Shown here piece after piece: positions 9,841 to 22,357 of a stretch of 64,000 nt of DNA. Numbering within the stretch: the first letter of the stretch is position 1; each line of letters opens with the position of its first letter. A program made the translations under genes and the position numbers. A model generated the notes under the pieces. The model was given only the letters and a program-made list of their open reading frames with translations. It was not told where the DNA came from and searched no databases. Source of the stretch: Macrocybe gigantea (Eukaryota; Basidiomycota; Agaricomycetes; Agaricales; Callistosporiaceae); contig SJRY01000302.1 of the NCBI GenBank assembly GCA_011319805.1, positions 1-64,000 on the forward strand, given 5' to 3'.

Positions 9841-11899
9841 CGCTACTTGTCTCGAAAATTACCCTATGATCTGTCCGAAGTTATGATAATATCGACGTGC
9901 GAATTGGCTTCCGAGGCGTCGGTCTCGGAAAAAAAGAAAAGCTACGCATTCTGGCATCAGCTACCAGAGTGGCCACCTTAGTTCTGTGCACTCATGCTAT
10001 ATATTCGAGCTGCGTCAGGCGTCGAACGGCTTGCAGCATAACAGGATCGTCTATCAAGCAGTCAATTAGCGGCTGAGCATGTCGTCCCCCACTATCCATT
10101 AGAAGGGGTCAAACTTCTCTTTGCCTTCGACAGGGCGCGAGTTACATTGTACTCGACATCTTCCGAGATCTGCTTCAGAACCTTTGCGTCGCTTTGACAT
10201 CCCCCGTATCGTGCCCTGCCGCACGAATAGGCCGTCAGCCTAGGATGTTCTAGAGGAGTCATATGGCCACTCATGCGCTAGGATCCTCCTGCACTCCCAT
10301 GAGGGACGTTATCTTTTCTGGCAGCGATCTGGATGAATGCTACTGGTCAAGATTCCGTTGCCTAAGGTTGTCTGCGGATCTGTAAAAATGCAGACTGCAG
10401 CACTCGTTATGAGATCGTCAGCAACTGCCATCCTTGCTGTCTTTCGTTCTGGTCCTGTTACATTTTCACATCGCGTGCGTCGTTATTATACGCGTCCAAT
10501 CATTTACCAAACGTACTGTAAAATTAGCATTGTACTGCACGTTCGTTCCACTGGCATTGGCGCCCACTACTTTCCTTCCTCGCCCCCTTCACGCTGTTCC
10601 CGTGAATGCTGAATTCTTCTGCTAACCGATATTAGTCGAATTCGTGCCAGGGCCGCGCTGCGACGAGTCCGCAACTTACTCGGACTCAGTAGTCAACCGG
10701 CAATTCATGGTTCCGCACGCGTTTCATGATAGATGTCTTGCTGCTTTTGGACAAAATAGAGAGTGCCTTGATGACGAACCTGTACATACCGACCAGAATT
10801 TCAATTCAAACATAGGTACCTTCAGGGAAGCCAACCGCTCTGCCTGCTATCGTACCGAGTGCACCGGAATGGGGGGTTCGTGATGTCGCGGCCAATTGGC
10901 AACGTACAGGTTCCAATACAAAACTGCCAAATTAATAAAGCACGATGCGCTTGCCTGGGAATCGTCTTGCCACTGCACGTCTTCCCGCCGAAGAGATCGT
11001 AGCGTTTCAAAGCTTCGAACCTCGAATAAATCGGGCTGATCCCTACACACGTCATTTTGAACCGGCTGGACGGGAGTTCACGTTCGACAGGAGCTGGTGG
11101 CCGCTACGTTTCTCACCTCAGTTGCATCCTGTTCGCTTGGGAGATCGGTCGCTTTAGGCTGAATTATCTCGAGTTTACTGATTGTGGTGCAGCGGGAGAC
11201 CACGGAACACAAGGTGATGACATCCTTCAATGCCCAGTGGAACATGGATCTCATATCCCTATTCATAGAGTCAATGGAATGCTGCAGCCAGGATATGAAC
11301 TGCCCCGTCGTCTGCCCCCCTATGTGATCATAAAAGGCGATTGCCAGTGGGGGATCTTGCAGGGTAATCTGGAATGGGGGCGGTTCCCGAGACGCACACG
11401 TACAAGGTTTCATAACATGATGCAGATCCTGGAGTTTGCCGGGACAAAATGATGATGGTGATGCCAGTCAAACAGGTTGCAGCCGCCTGAGATGGATGCC
11501 GTGGTAGGTCCGTGACTCACGTAATGTAACGGCGGAGAGTGGAAGGCCACAGAACACTTTACTCAGAGTTTCGTATTTCGGCATCATAGCCAATCACAAT
11601 TCCAATGGCGTTGAGGAGGAATGTGTCAACAAATTGATTGGTCTGATGGGGTGAGGAAACGAAACTAATTGAGAGAGCTCTGAGCGACAGGAACTGAAAA
11701 TACACACCTAAACCACATGGTTCTCATGCCGCAGCAGGACGAAAGGACATCTAATTCTAAAGCGGAATGTGCAGGGACAGGGCATTCAACTTCTGAGATA
11801 TATTACCATAACCCCTATCCAGGCCGTTGTGTATGAGTCGCTGCTGAGAATTGATGACGACGAGATCAGAAATACTGGATAGGAAACTAGAGAATGGCT
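9841..11899. other. Gene-poor region with unrecognised short frames
   Basis: No conserved domain is visible. The longest frames (plus 11057-11452 and minus 11078-11413) overlap each other and contain no family motif. The minus-strand series between about 10850 and 11413 could be the decayed remains of a gene, but I cannot name one. Confidence 0.4.
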
Positions 11900-13831
11900 T
11901 CAGCGTTTGTGTTTCATTTTTCGTCTGAGCTTTTCTTCCATCACCGCCCTCTTCTTCATCTGCGTGTCGCTGACGTTGTTTTCTTCCTGGTCTTCGCGTT
12001 CCATCTGTGCCAAGTAATCATCTACACAGGCTTCCATCTTTTCTTGCACGAAGGTGGCTTCGTCGCTGGCAGCCGGGAGAACCCCGTTTGGATCTACTTT
12101 CCACTGAAAGTCAAAGCCCCACCCTTGTACGTCACAGCGCGCAGATTGTGGCAACGAAGAATGGATAGGTTGGAGCGCAGATGACGCAGCGGCCAGGCCG
12201 CCTTCTTCTCGCCACCATTTTACAAAGTAAACGGCCGCGCGAGCGATGTCAGGTTCGGCGCCCCGTTTGAGCATCCCCATTCGCCGTGCGAGCTGATTCA
12301 GGAAGTCATCCAGTTCAATTGTGGGCTTGGCTCCATCCGGAAGGAGTTGGAGATATGCCGGAGCTAAATGTGATGTCAGCCTCGTAGACATAGATCAATG
12401 GGATATCGAGTCACAAGGGTTAGGCCGAAACAAGAATCTCACCTATTGGATTCAATATGTTCAGTCTGTATAATAAATAGGAAGCTAAAGTTTCCATATC
12501 ATACAACCCTTCCTTGATTCCCGCTATTGTGATATGGGGAATATAGAAAAACGGAGCGTTCTCATCAGACTCTGATGTAATCATAGAGGAGATATGGATC
12601 GTTGTTACGTACCTATCAGAGCAAGTTTGACCCCTCTCTCAGCGCCTTCCACGCCACGTCCTAGGAAAGGTAACATGACACCCGGTGAGTCGTATGCATA
12701 AACAAGCGGGTCCAAAGACAGCTTGATTCGAGTGGATAACGCCTGAGTCAGACCCGGCTGAGCTGACGTCTGAAAGGCCTTCGGGGTGCCTAAATTAAGA
12801 AAACAAGAAGAACGAGGCGAAAATTAGCTCGGCATCCGCTCAGGAGTAGAATGCGAAGAGAGGACAGAACGTACGGCCTTTAATGCCCATGTTTCGCAGT
12901 GCATTCAACAACGTTGATTTGCCGACGTTCGGCATTCCAATGACTAGCACGTTGAGTTCCATTGCATGAGGGTATTCCTTGGCTATGTCTGTTCCGCATC
13001 GAGGTTGAATACGGAGGGCTGTTCAACATTCCAAGAACTATCGCTGTGGAAGTAAACGGAACGTTAACATACTTACTATGAGTTCATTCAGGCCCTTGAT
13101 ATCCCGAGGTCTATGCCAAGATGCAAATAAGAAGCTCTGGCCAGGGAATTTCTTGGCCATTGCTCTTCTGAAAGGCTAAGAAAGCAAGGAAAAAACCACC
13201 GCGATCCAGTAATAAGGCAATTGTTGAGCATCATGGACAGAAGTTCGCCAAGAGAGAAGGATACAATATACCTCCATGCCCCATTCAGGAACGAGATCGC
13301 GCTTGTTGAGCACGATTATGCGTTCGCATGCTCCGGCCTTTACGATGCGACGAGTTGGGTTGTTCGGATCCCATCCGCGTTCGAGTCGCCACTTCCGAAG
13401 TGCACCTACGGAGGAAAAGCGAAAAAGGATTAAACGCTGGAGACAGGGGGTAAACGTAGTAGTGCCAAGGAGTAAGCGGTCACCATAGAAGCACTTCTTT
13501 CGCCAGATCGATGCATATACGGGGACCAGGCGATGCTCGGAACACTATGACAGTCGAATGACTAGTACAGCGATGCAAAACAGCAATGGACGCCAGCTAC
13601 TGTCCGTTCCCTCGCAGGTACACGCACATGAAACCGAATCAGATTCAAAACATGCATACCTTCTAGATTCCTATTTATGCTGGTCAAGGGAAGCCGAGCG
13701 TCTCTGATCTCGAGAACGACGTCCGTCCGCGTCAAGATGGTCGGCAACATCCGTTGGAACTTCATCATGTGGCCGGGAAACCAAGACGGGGGCGCGGGGA
13801 GCGCTGGCATGGGTATGTGCGTGAGAGCCAT
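11900..13831 (-). CDS. MTG1: Mitochondrial ribosome-associated GTPase MTG1
   Basis: Circularly permuted GTPase of the YlqF/MTG1 type, which assists assembly of the mitochondrial large ribosomal subunit. The start at 13831 gives MALTHIPMPALPAPPSWFPG followed by HMMKFQRMLPTILTRTDVVL, a family hallmark. The motifs appear in the permuted order: G4 as VLNKRDLVPEWG (about 13320-13280), then G1/Walker A as GMPNVGKSTLLN (about 12935-12900), then G3 as DSPGVMLP (about 12695-12672). At least five short introns split the gene. The C-terminal exon (12391-11900) reads LARRMGMLKRGAEPD and AVYFVKWWREE and ends in a basic KLRRKMKHKR tail. No neighbour shares its function. Confidence 0.92.
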
Positions 13832-15430
13832 CGCTTTTTTTTTCTCCCTCTGACTCGAGTTCAGAGCGTGGCAGTGAGTGACAGAGGACGTGCCTAGTCG
13901 CGAGCAGGAGCAACACAGCGCGCTAGCCGATGTTTATTTGCATCCAAAGCCATCGGCCTCTGACCCAAATCGCAGTCGCCACAAACCCAGCTACTCATAA
14001 CATAAGCGATCGTTCATCAGACGCAGGTTCTGCCTAGGATACAGCGACATCAAAAAGCTTCTTGCCACTGTGGATCTCCTTGGTCACTCTCCCAAATTCG
14101 TCGCCTTCTGCGAAGGTGGCGTACGGATTCAATGGGACCTGGTCGGACGCCACACATGTGACCAGCGCAGAGACGGACCTAGAAAGAACCAGATACGGTT
14201 CTTTGACATGCACTCGACTCGCGAGTATTTCTCTACTTCGGCGCCCTGTCCAGAATGTCCGAGGTTATTCGGGCCTTTGTCTCTTGGCTGTCATATTCCT
14301 TGTCGCTGTTCTCTGTGCCTGTGTCCGTTACCTTTCGAGAATTCCGAATTCAAACAGACCGCAGGAACGGGAAATGACTGCCTCCACTGCGGACGTTCTA
14401 GGTATTTCGTTGTTTTTATTATCTTGGATGCTTAACCGATCCGTTGCTGCTTGAACGTTCCTGTTACTCAGGTCACTTGAACGTTTATTGTATCTTTGGC
14501 AGCTGGCCATCCCTTTTGTGGACATAGATACGGCGTAACTCGTCTAATTTGACATTTGCCGTATCTCAAGCGCTTTCCGGCAGCGACAGCTATCATAAAT
14601 ATTCCTCGTTTAATCGAAAACCGGCTCGTAACGACAGGGCATACTCGGTCAACAATCTTCGCTTCCAGCGACATCAGAGCGAGGATGTCAGATCCTGCAA
14701 CTCTATTGGGCAATGTCGCTCGATGGCGTCACGGGCATGATCAGTCCGTACAGATTATCAGAACCACTGGATTGGAAGGAAAAATTTTTCTCGATGCATT
14801 TCGCCCGATCATATGCACGGAAATAGACATCTGGTGCATTGACAGTCCGAATGAAGCCGCGGTAGACTGCGGCGAGGGGCGTCCTCGCAGGATCATCTGA
14901 TTGCTGTTATCGAAGGGGGATAAGAACGACAGGACACGCACTAAAATTAGGGCACAATGCCGTTGTCACAATAGAAATGCCCAAGAATGGTGCCAATAGT
15001 AGTCAGCAGTAGTAGAATCAATCAGCATCACATCACGGCAGCACAGGCATCAGTATGGAGCCTGACGTGCAGTGGGAATTCAACCATGTATTGTCAATAA
15101 ACGACAGCTGTGGATACAAATGCGCGCAAGTTAGACCGGAGAGAGGAAAGAAAAAGAAAGAGAAAAGACCACACAAGGACACGTCGAATCAAATGCACTA
15201 GACAAATGAGCAACAAAGATAGCAGAACACTGATAATAAGTTGGATATAGAATGTACGTAAGATACTTTGGGAGGTGGTCGATCCGGTGGGCGGGGAGCG
15301 ACGGCGACTCCGAATAAAAAAAGAAGCCTACATGGAAGGCCGGTAGATGAGGTCTGCGAAAGCGGATAAGCTTAAAGACAGAGGATTAGAATTTTTGAAC
15401 CGCTGAAGGATGAGATAAGGTAACCGACCT
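13832..15430. other. Region with no confident gene
   Basis: Contains one weak candidate described separately (14034-14525, minus) and overlapping plus-strand frames at 14062-14454 and 14556-14900. From 14950 to 15430 the sequence is A-rich with many purine runs on the plus strand and has no supported feature. Confidence 0.4.
14034..14525 (-). CDS. Hypothetical protein candidate, two exons
   Basis: I do not recognise this. On the minus strand an open frame from 14525 (MSTKGMASCQRYNKRSS) can be joined, through a plausible GTAACG...CAG intron near 14330-14240, to a frame ending KEIHSGKKLFDVAVS at 14034. The C-terminal part looks protein-like (QVPLNPYATFAEGDEFGRV). Against it, a plus-strand frame over the same DNA (14062-14454) contains a hydrophobic segment of equal length. 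Neither has a known domain. Confidence 0.25.
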
Positions 15431-16209
15431 TTACACCCATCCGTCCTTGCCAACTCCGATGGCGTCAAAATTCTTGCCGCTTCTCGTCCTTCGCTCGTGG
15501 AGGATCGGCACGGCATCCAGGTTGATGAGTTTCTCAGATGGCGGGGGGAACCCTCCACCCAGCCCTTCCAGCCCTTCTTGACCGCCACTCGTTTCTTGCG
15601 CGGTCGTGGAAGCGGCGGCGGCGTCGGGACGCGGGTTTCCTCTGACTTTGTGCTCAGATCTTCGCCATCCGCAGGTGTGTGTGGTCGCTTGGACGACGTG
15701 CGCGAAGTCCATGACGAATGCGATGGCCCGGGCGTTGACGAAGCGGGCGTGGACGGCAGCGCGACGGGCGAGGTGCTTGGAGGCGGCGTGACGGAGACCG
15801 ACCGTTGCATCGTAGCGATGTGAATGGCTGGACGGACATGCCAGTAGGACGGGGCCTTCGCTGACGATGCTGCGGGCTGGGCGGATGGGCCCGCGAGGGC
15901 CGTTTGGGGCGTTCGGGTCGCGGTCGGCGGCGCAGAGACGGACTGGCCAATCTGTGCCTGCTGCTTGGCCTGTGCGGCCTTTTCGCGCTTCCTCTCCCGA
16001 TCGCGGTCCCTCTTCTCCCTCTTTCTGTTCCTCCTAGACTCCTCCTCTTTTTCTACAGCTTTGTAAGGGCCGACTCCGTTTAGTAAACTCGTCAAAACAT
16101 CGCGGGGTGGGCGGACGTCGAATGCGCCGGCCATGACGGCGGTTGCGGTGCGCCTGACACGCTTTGCAGGGTTCATCGGGGGGAAGTGGGGAGGAAGGAG
16201 GACGGTCAT
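15431..16209 (-). CDS. Hypothetical basic, low-complexity protein
   Basis: Intronless minus-strand frame; the start is the ATG at 16209 or the internal one at 16176 (MNPAKRVRRTATAVMAG). A charged Arg/Lys/Glu-rich stretch (about residues 50-90, EEESRRNRKREKRDRDRERK) could form a single long helix. A Ser/Pro/Thr-rich disordered middle follows. The protein ends with PPSEKLINLDAVPILHERRT and SGKNFDAIGVGKDGWV, the part most likely to be conserved. The frame is lost at the G6 run at 15543-15548; one more G would join the two halves. Composition suggests a nuclear protein, but no function can be named. Confidence 0.6.
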
Positions 16210-19179
16210 GGATACGGCGTATAAATGAGAGGGAGCCCGCAGTGGAGCAAAGTCGTGGTTTGGAAGCAATTGTGGCCCGTTTGGACTTTTACGGCAGGAG
16301 AAGCATCAACAAACACCCAAAACAGCGTTCCCGGCACGTGCCATCCATCCACAATCTATCTCCATCCGATTCACTCCCTCCCAAAAGTCCAGTCAACTGC
16401 ACCGCTCATCTGCCTAGCATGCAGACAAGGCGCCCGGCAGTAATTCAGGCAGTCTTGACTCATAATCCTTTTAGAATTTGTCAGCCAACGATATCCATCA
16501 CCTTCTATCTCGAATCACATTAGTATTTTTGGCTAGCTTGCTAACATGAGAATAATCCCTTCTTCTTTGTACTTGGCAACTCGACAACGGCGCCATCCGC
16601 ACTCCCCTTTTTTATCGATAGACCATTCTCCATCTTCGTCTCCGAATATCCATAGATAGACTGTCACAGATGCCACATTGATCTCCTGATTCATCGATGA
16701 TGCCAGATATCTCATATCCGATACACGAGACGGAGCGCGAAGGCAGCCATACCGCTGCGCACAACAGACCCTTTGCCATCTAAAACCTTGCCCCATCAAA
16801 ATGAACCTTACAAACAGAACATGCAGTGTTGCATAATTGGGGCGCGTTGATTCGGACATCTAATATTCACTGCGCTGTCCCCGAGTCCGAGCTCTGGGCG
16901 CTATCTCATTGTTCTTCTCGTCCTGTTCAAGCCGCCTACAATTTCTCTTTCCTCCTTGCATGTGACGGCGCTGAAAAAATTCCTGTTTCTCCGGTCCTGA
17001 TCATGTGCGGTCCACCCTCTTCCTTGGTCAAGCAAAAAAAAACAATTACACGTGTCACGCACTCTCTCGCAGGGACCAATTCAATTATCTTTTCCATTTC
17101 GTCTTTCTTCTCTTGACAGGGCGCTTCTCGCCCGCATTTTTACCCCTGCTATCCCGAAATCCTCAGTCCTTTTGACACCAAGTCTCTCACACCTAAACTA
17201 AAATGACAGCGTCCTCTTATTTTCACCTTGTCATCTTTATTTGATCGTCGCGGGTGTCCTAGGCTTGGGTCTCCTACTATAAGGATACTCGGGTATACCT
17301 TTTGCGTCATTTAGCTGAGATCCCGCAGCCGCAGAGCAGCTTGGAGCCAGCAGCCCAGCTGAATCGGGCCGTACCTTTGGGGATAATGCCCAGGCATCCA
17401 CCATCAATGAAGTTCGATAAGCCTTTCGTATCATGCCTCGTTTAATAGAAACATCATGGCCATGTTCTTGTCTCCGTGTCGTCGGGGAGAATGATGCACT
17501 TGCTCTGATCTACAATGCGAGAACATTGCATAGAATGTCCAGCCTGTAATGTATCAATCTGACCCGGCGCCATGCCCACTTCATCACGCACGCTGATGCT
17601 CTTCCACTTTCCTTTAGCGTGTAAGGCGCCTGGACAGCTGGGCTGTGGACGTTTACTACGGGTACAAAATTCACACGTCGCATCACACTGCTTGTAATCA
17701 CCCCCAAAACATGTATTTGTTGTACAGCCTTAGTCGCAGCGTGTCCCACGGAATAGGAAGTCCGGCGAAATGCTTATCCTGAACCTTCTCTAGGTGCCGC
17801 GCAGGAGCTGGAGGCGAGCCGTCGTTTGACGTAAACGGATAGCCATTAAGAAACGCTCGCTTTTCGCCTGATCATAGCGGGGCAGCAGCGAGTCCGCTCT
17901 GCAATGTTGAGGCACTAATTGGACGGCCTTCACAGAGCTTCAGGCAATAGGAACACCGCAAGATCCGAGAAGAAAGGCAGCTCAACGGCATTCTTAAAGG
18001 TCCCGTGAGAGGTGGGGAGTACTAACGGAGAGAGGGGGTCGCACCCCCCTTCCTATCTTGACCGTCAACCACATACAAATCAAAGAAAAAAAATCAAGGG
18101 GTCAATATTATGGATGAATTGCCATGATGCATGGCAGCGACAGACACGTTGCACGTATTTCTTCGTAACGAGGAAGAAAAATTTGAGCAGGCTCGAGTAT
18201 CTCCGAAATGTCGGACCTCTTTGTATGCTGAAGTTGTAGCATATAACTGTCCGACGCACAGGTACTCGTCGTGCCGGGCGAGCTGGCAAAACGTTTGTTC
18301 AGGGGACTATCTCTGTTCAGCGGTTGGGTATACCCTCTTCTATAGAAGCATACAGATGAGCAGAGACCCCTCGGTCTGGAGCTTTGTGTGGGCTCACGGC
18401 ATGTCGAAGCCTCGACTGTTGTTATGAGGACGCCACGCCTGGTGCTCATGGCCACAAGGCCCCTTGTTTCCTTCTTCCAAATCAGACTGATTTGTTCTCT
18501 TAATAGTTCATTTATGTATAGCTGTGGGCCGGCAGAGGGCATCCAACCGGACAAAGGCCATGAAGGCGCCACCTCACTCGCCACGGATGAGCAATTTCAA
18601 ATGCGTGACTGGCGAGGCGGAAAATTATGACGGTTCGTGCAGGCGTATGCTCCTTTGTGTTTCACCCGACAGTCCCACGTTTGCTACCCTGTTCACCTAG
18701 CTGCACCGTTCAGACCACGTAAGGGTTGGGATGTTCAATGTCCGTCCAAGGTACTGTACTTACAACATAACTAAAAGTAAAAACAGGAGTGAAAACACGG
18801 CCGGGAAGGAATGGTATACTGCGTGAAGCTACTGGCCTATAGTGCCTCCACCATCCATTCGTCGGTGGACCGAAAAATTCCGAACAGCCCCTCACTCCTA
18901 CAGACAGACCAGCGCTAACAGCAAACAAGGTCATACTTGCATAAATAACGGAAGTGCAGTGTCATGCATCAAGCAGTGGAATCAATCAGTATATCCGCCG
19001 AGGGGCGTCGACGGGCGACAAGACTCAATGGCTTTAGGAATTCTTGATATAAATCCAAAAGAAGGTGATATGAAGATACTGTGCCAGTAGGATACATGCC
19101 GCTGAAGGCACCGAGTCCCATAGTCCAAGTGTTTAATAGGAATCCGTAATTCGTAGAGATCGAAATGATAAGGAATGAA
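16210..19179. other. Gene-poor 3-kb region
   Basis: Only short overlapping frames without recognisable motifs (for example minus 16533-16859 and minus 18108-18584). No tRNA-like cloverleaf, transposon end or long repeat is noticed. The plus strand is pyrimidine-rich around 16880-17210. Confidence 0.45.
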
Positions 19180-22100
19180 TCATGCAACGAATGCCGCAGG
19201 TTGTTCCGCAATGGGCGTACACGCCGCAACAGGGCTAAAACAAGGATGGGAAGCGCTGTCGTGGTAAACCTCCTTCAGCCTCCTCCAAACCGCCCTGAAG
19301 CTGGACATCGACCCTTTTTCGTAGATGAGCACAATGGCGGATGCATATCCCTGTGGGAAGTCGGCTGCCGCGCTGGCACTGAGGATCGGCGTCGAATGCG
19401 CTGCTTTGCTCACCAAGCTGATCCGAGACCGCGGCGCTGGAGGGCTGAGTAAGACTGGGCTTTGAGCCAGCGGTGTTGTTGGTTCGGTGGAGTACGGTGA
19501 GGGAGAGAATTCAATTCTGAATCGGACGGGCTTGAGTGTCCCGAGGCTGTCGCCATCGAGATCCTCCAGGCGGCATTTAAGGCAGCTGGCGCAATCTTCG
19601 CGCGACATTCCCTGGTTGAATCCCTTGCCGCCGACCGACACGCCGAAGCCCTCTAGGATCTTACCGACCTCAGCACGGGTCTTTGCGACATCATCACTTG
19701 AGTACAAAACACCGCCTACTCCAGTGGCTTGATGTTTCCAACTGAACAGGTTGGAGAACCACCCCTTGAACTCGCCAATGACGGGAGATGCAAGGCCTCG
19801 ATTTCCGTCGCTGAAGGACCCAAGAGGAGCAGAGAGAGCAACAGGAGAGCCAAGCAGTGACATAGTAGAGCGTTTCTGCTGCAAATTCCGGAAGTCCAGC
19901 GTAGGCGCTGAGGGAAAAAAAATCAATAAGGACAGTTTAGCATAGAGAAGAGGAAATTGCGTACGCCTGAGTTTCCTTTCCTTTTCCTTCTTGCCCCGCA
20001 TGACAACGACGTTCTCGCTTTCTCTGCGAGTGTTTTCAGTCTCCTTCCCTACACTTCGGCTATCGACGGTCGAGCCAACACTGCCTTTGCTGACTTCGAC
20101 TTTCTCGAAGCTCCAACCTTCTTCTCCCGAATTGCGGTTTTCCTTGTCATGCGAGTTTTGTGTGCTTGGAGCCTTGTGCCCATCACCAGCTACACCTTGA
20201 GGATCCAAAGATCTTACCACGCTCCTCTCTGTCTTCCGATCAGACAATTTCTTCAGGCGCACAATGTTGGTATTTTTTGCATCTGTTTCCGGTAAGAAAC
20301 AGGTCTGCGAGGCAGCGCATCTAGTATCTGGAGTGACGGCATCCGCGCCGACTACAGGGCGTTGTGATTTGTCGACGACGGCTCTGGGCTTTGAATCTTC
20401 TGGGCACACACTAAGCACAGACCTCGGCCGTCGAAAGTCACGTTGAGCCTGACGAGAAGGGAACGGTATACCGGACAAATCTGTGGTATGACCTCTGATC
20501 GGAAGCGGTCTCGCCAAGCTTTGGGTCGTAGGAGTCTGGGGGCGATAAGCACCAGGTATTGATGATTGGAGGCGTCCTGCATTCTCGGTGACACGTAGAC
20601 CCTGCTGCTGGGGACGTCGGGTTTCAGATTTCAGTATCGCCCGAGGACCGGCCGGTGAAGGAGGTCTGAATGAGGGACCGCCATCGATGGCATTCCAGCG
20701 CTTAGATGGAGATAAGGGTTTCAGATTGGGCATAGATGTAGGTGATGAAGCATGAGAGCGCGTGGCTGTTACAAGCAGGCTGTTTCTGTTCCCATCGTAC
20801 CTCCTGTTGACGCAGGAGACATCGAGCTGCCATCCAAGTTTTGATCGGTCATGCTCAGATTGATTCTGGAGGATATTTTTGTCGGTATCAATCTCAGCTT
20901 GCAAAGTCCGATCCCGATACTTTCCCAGAAGAAAATAGAAAGCTTTGGCGTATATACCTTGCCCAGGAGGCAAGCATAGGTCTCTCTTGATTGATTCTCC
21001 TTCGGAATCGGCATGGCGGCCCCAGATAACCCTCAAAGATAAGAAAAGTTCTGGATCGATCAGCGATGGTGAAGGAATGGGCTGGGCGAGAGTGCTGGGT
21101 GACGGCGGTAAATGAACGAGTTCTACATCAGCGCCTTTCGGTTGAAGTCCAGTAACAGGTGCCTCTGTCGATGCCTTTAGCCAGGGGTGGGCCAATATTT
21201 GAGGTATCTAAACAGAACGGGGTTTTAAGGGTGGAGATGCGCTGTGGAAGAATGTACATACCGTGATCCTTTTCTGAACATCGACGACCAACATCCGGGA
21301 GAGCAAGTCCTTCGCAAGGGGATCGATCCAGGACGGCATGTCATACTTACCACTTTTCACCTTCGCCAGCAGTGCACGCACGTTCTTGTCGTCAAACGGC
21401 AGCCTACCAGTCAGCAGAGCATACAGGATGACGCCACAACTCCATATGTCGGTGGCGGTTCCTTGATATTTCTCACCATTGACGATTTCGGGGCTTGCAT
21501 AATGAGGAGATCCACAGCTAGTTTCCAGTTCCAAAGTCGGCGGAGCAAAGGCTGCCATGCCCCAGTCAGCTATTTTGATGAGAGGAGGAGACAGAGACGC
21601 GATAAGGATATTTTCAGGCTTCAGATCTCGGTGGATGATTGAAAATGTGTGTGCATAGTTCAAGCCATACACGATCTGTTTGAAGTAGGCCAATGCTTCC
21701 GCAGGAGGCAATCGTCCGCGATTGACAAGGAAATCAAAGAGTTCGCCGCCTTCCACGTACTCCAAGACCAGAAAAAGCTCCTTCTCGCCTTCGTAGACAT
21801 CATAAATCCGCATGATATTTGGGTGGTTCATAAGTTTCATCATGGTAATCTCGCGGTCGATACCGAGCCGCTGTTTTTCCGATTTCGCCTGCTGAGTTGC
21901 CAAAGACGCGCGAGAACTGACCAGTGGGGCGATGGGAAGGATCTTGACGGCGGCAAGCTGACCGGTGCGGCGGTGTTTTGCAATTTTGACACGCCCGGAG
22001 GCGCCTTTACCGATACATTCACCAAGAATCCAGGGGCCAATATTCTTTGGATCTGAAGGAAGGTCAAATGCGGCGGAACCACCAGCAGCAGCCTTCTCTT

Positions 22101-22185
22101 TTCCCCAGCGTGTTCCAAGAGGTGCAGAGTATTTGATCGGCGGCGGCCGCGGAGGACTAGAAGCCACTGAAGTGTTACTAGACAT
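19180..22185 (-). CDS. CAMK-family protein kinase, Gin4/Cdr2/Hsl1-like
   Basis: Ser/Thr kinase related to the Nim1-type kinases that link septins and cell size to mitotic entry. The start is at 22185 (MSSNTSVASSPP). Kinase domain: glycine loop GECIGKGASGRVKIAKH, VAIK-like AAVKILP, hinge LVLEYVEGGELFDFL, catalytic HRDLKPENI, Mg loop ADWG (Trp where most kinases have Phe), activation segment SCGSPHYASPEIV, and DIWSCGVILYALL. A 54-nt intron (21208-21261) follows RIT. A second intron of 57 nt at 19908-19964 is inferred from a clean GTACGC...CCCTCAG with a T8 tract; it keeps the frame open, so it is easily missed. The C-terminal half is long, Ser/Pro-rich and disordered, and ends in a folded block (FRIEFSPSP, AVWRRLKEVYHDS) that may be a KA1-like tail. 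Length is about 964 aa. It diverges from the PPR gene by only 172 bp. Confidence 0.9.
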
Positions 22186-22357
22186 AGTAGTAAGATTAGA
22201 ATAGTATTGTGTTGGGCGAGATGCACGACCAGCGGGCAGATAAGACTAAAGAGAAGGAAGATGGCGCACAAACCGAGCAACGGTGTTGGAAACAAGGCGG
22301 ACCAGCACGTGACCAACCAAATTCTTTTCGTTCGCCCCTCCTGGATGCCGAAAATTT

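Noticed and set aside
14062..14454. Plus-strand protein with one hydrophobic segment
   Set aside because: Overlaps a slightly better minus-strand two-exon candidate; neither has conserved motifs, so it was not listed as a gene.
19487..19732. Plus-strand frames within the kinase gene
   Set aside because: Shadows of the long minus-strand kinase exon, which has clear kinase motifs upstream in the same frame.
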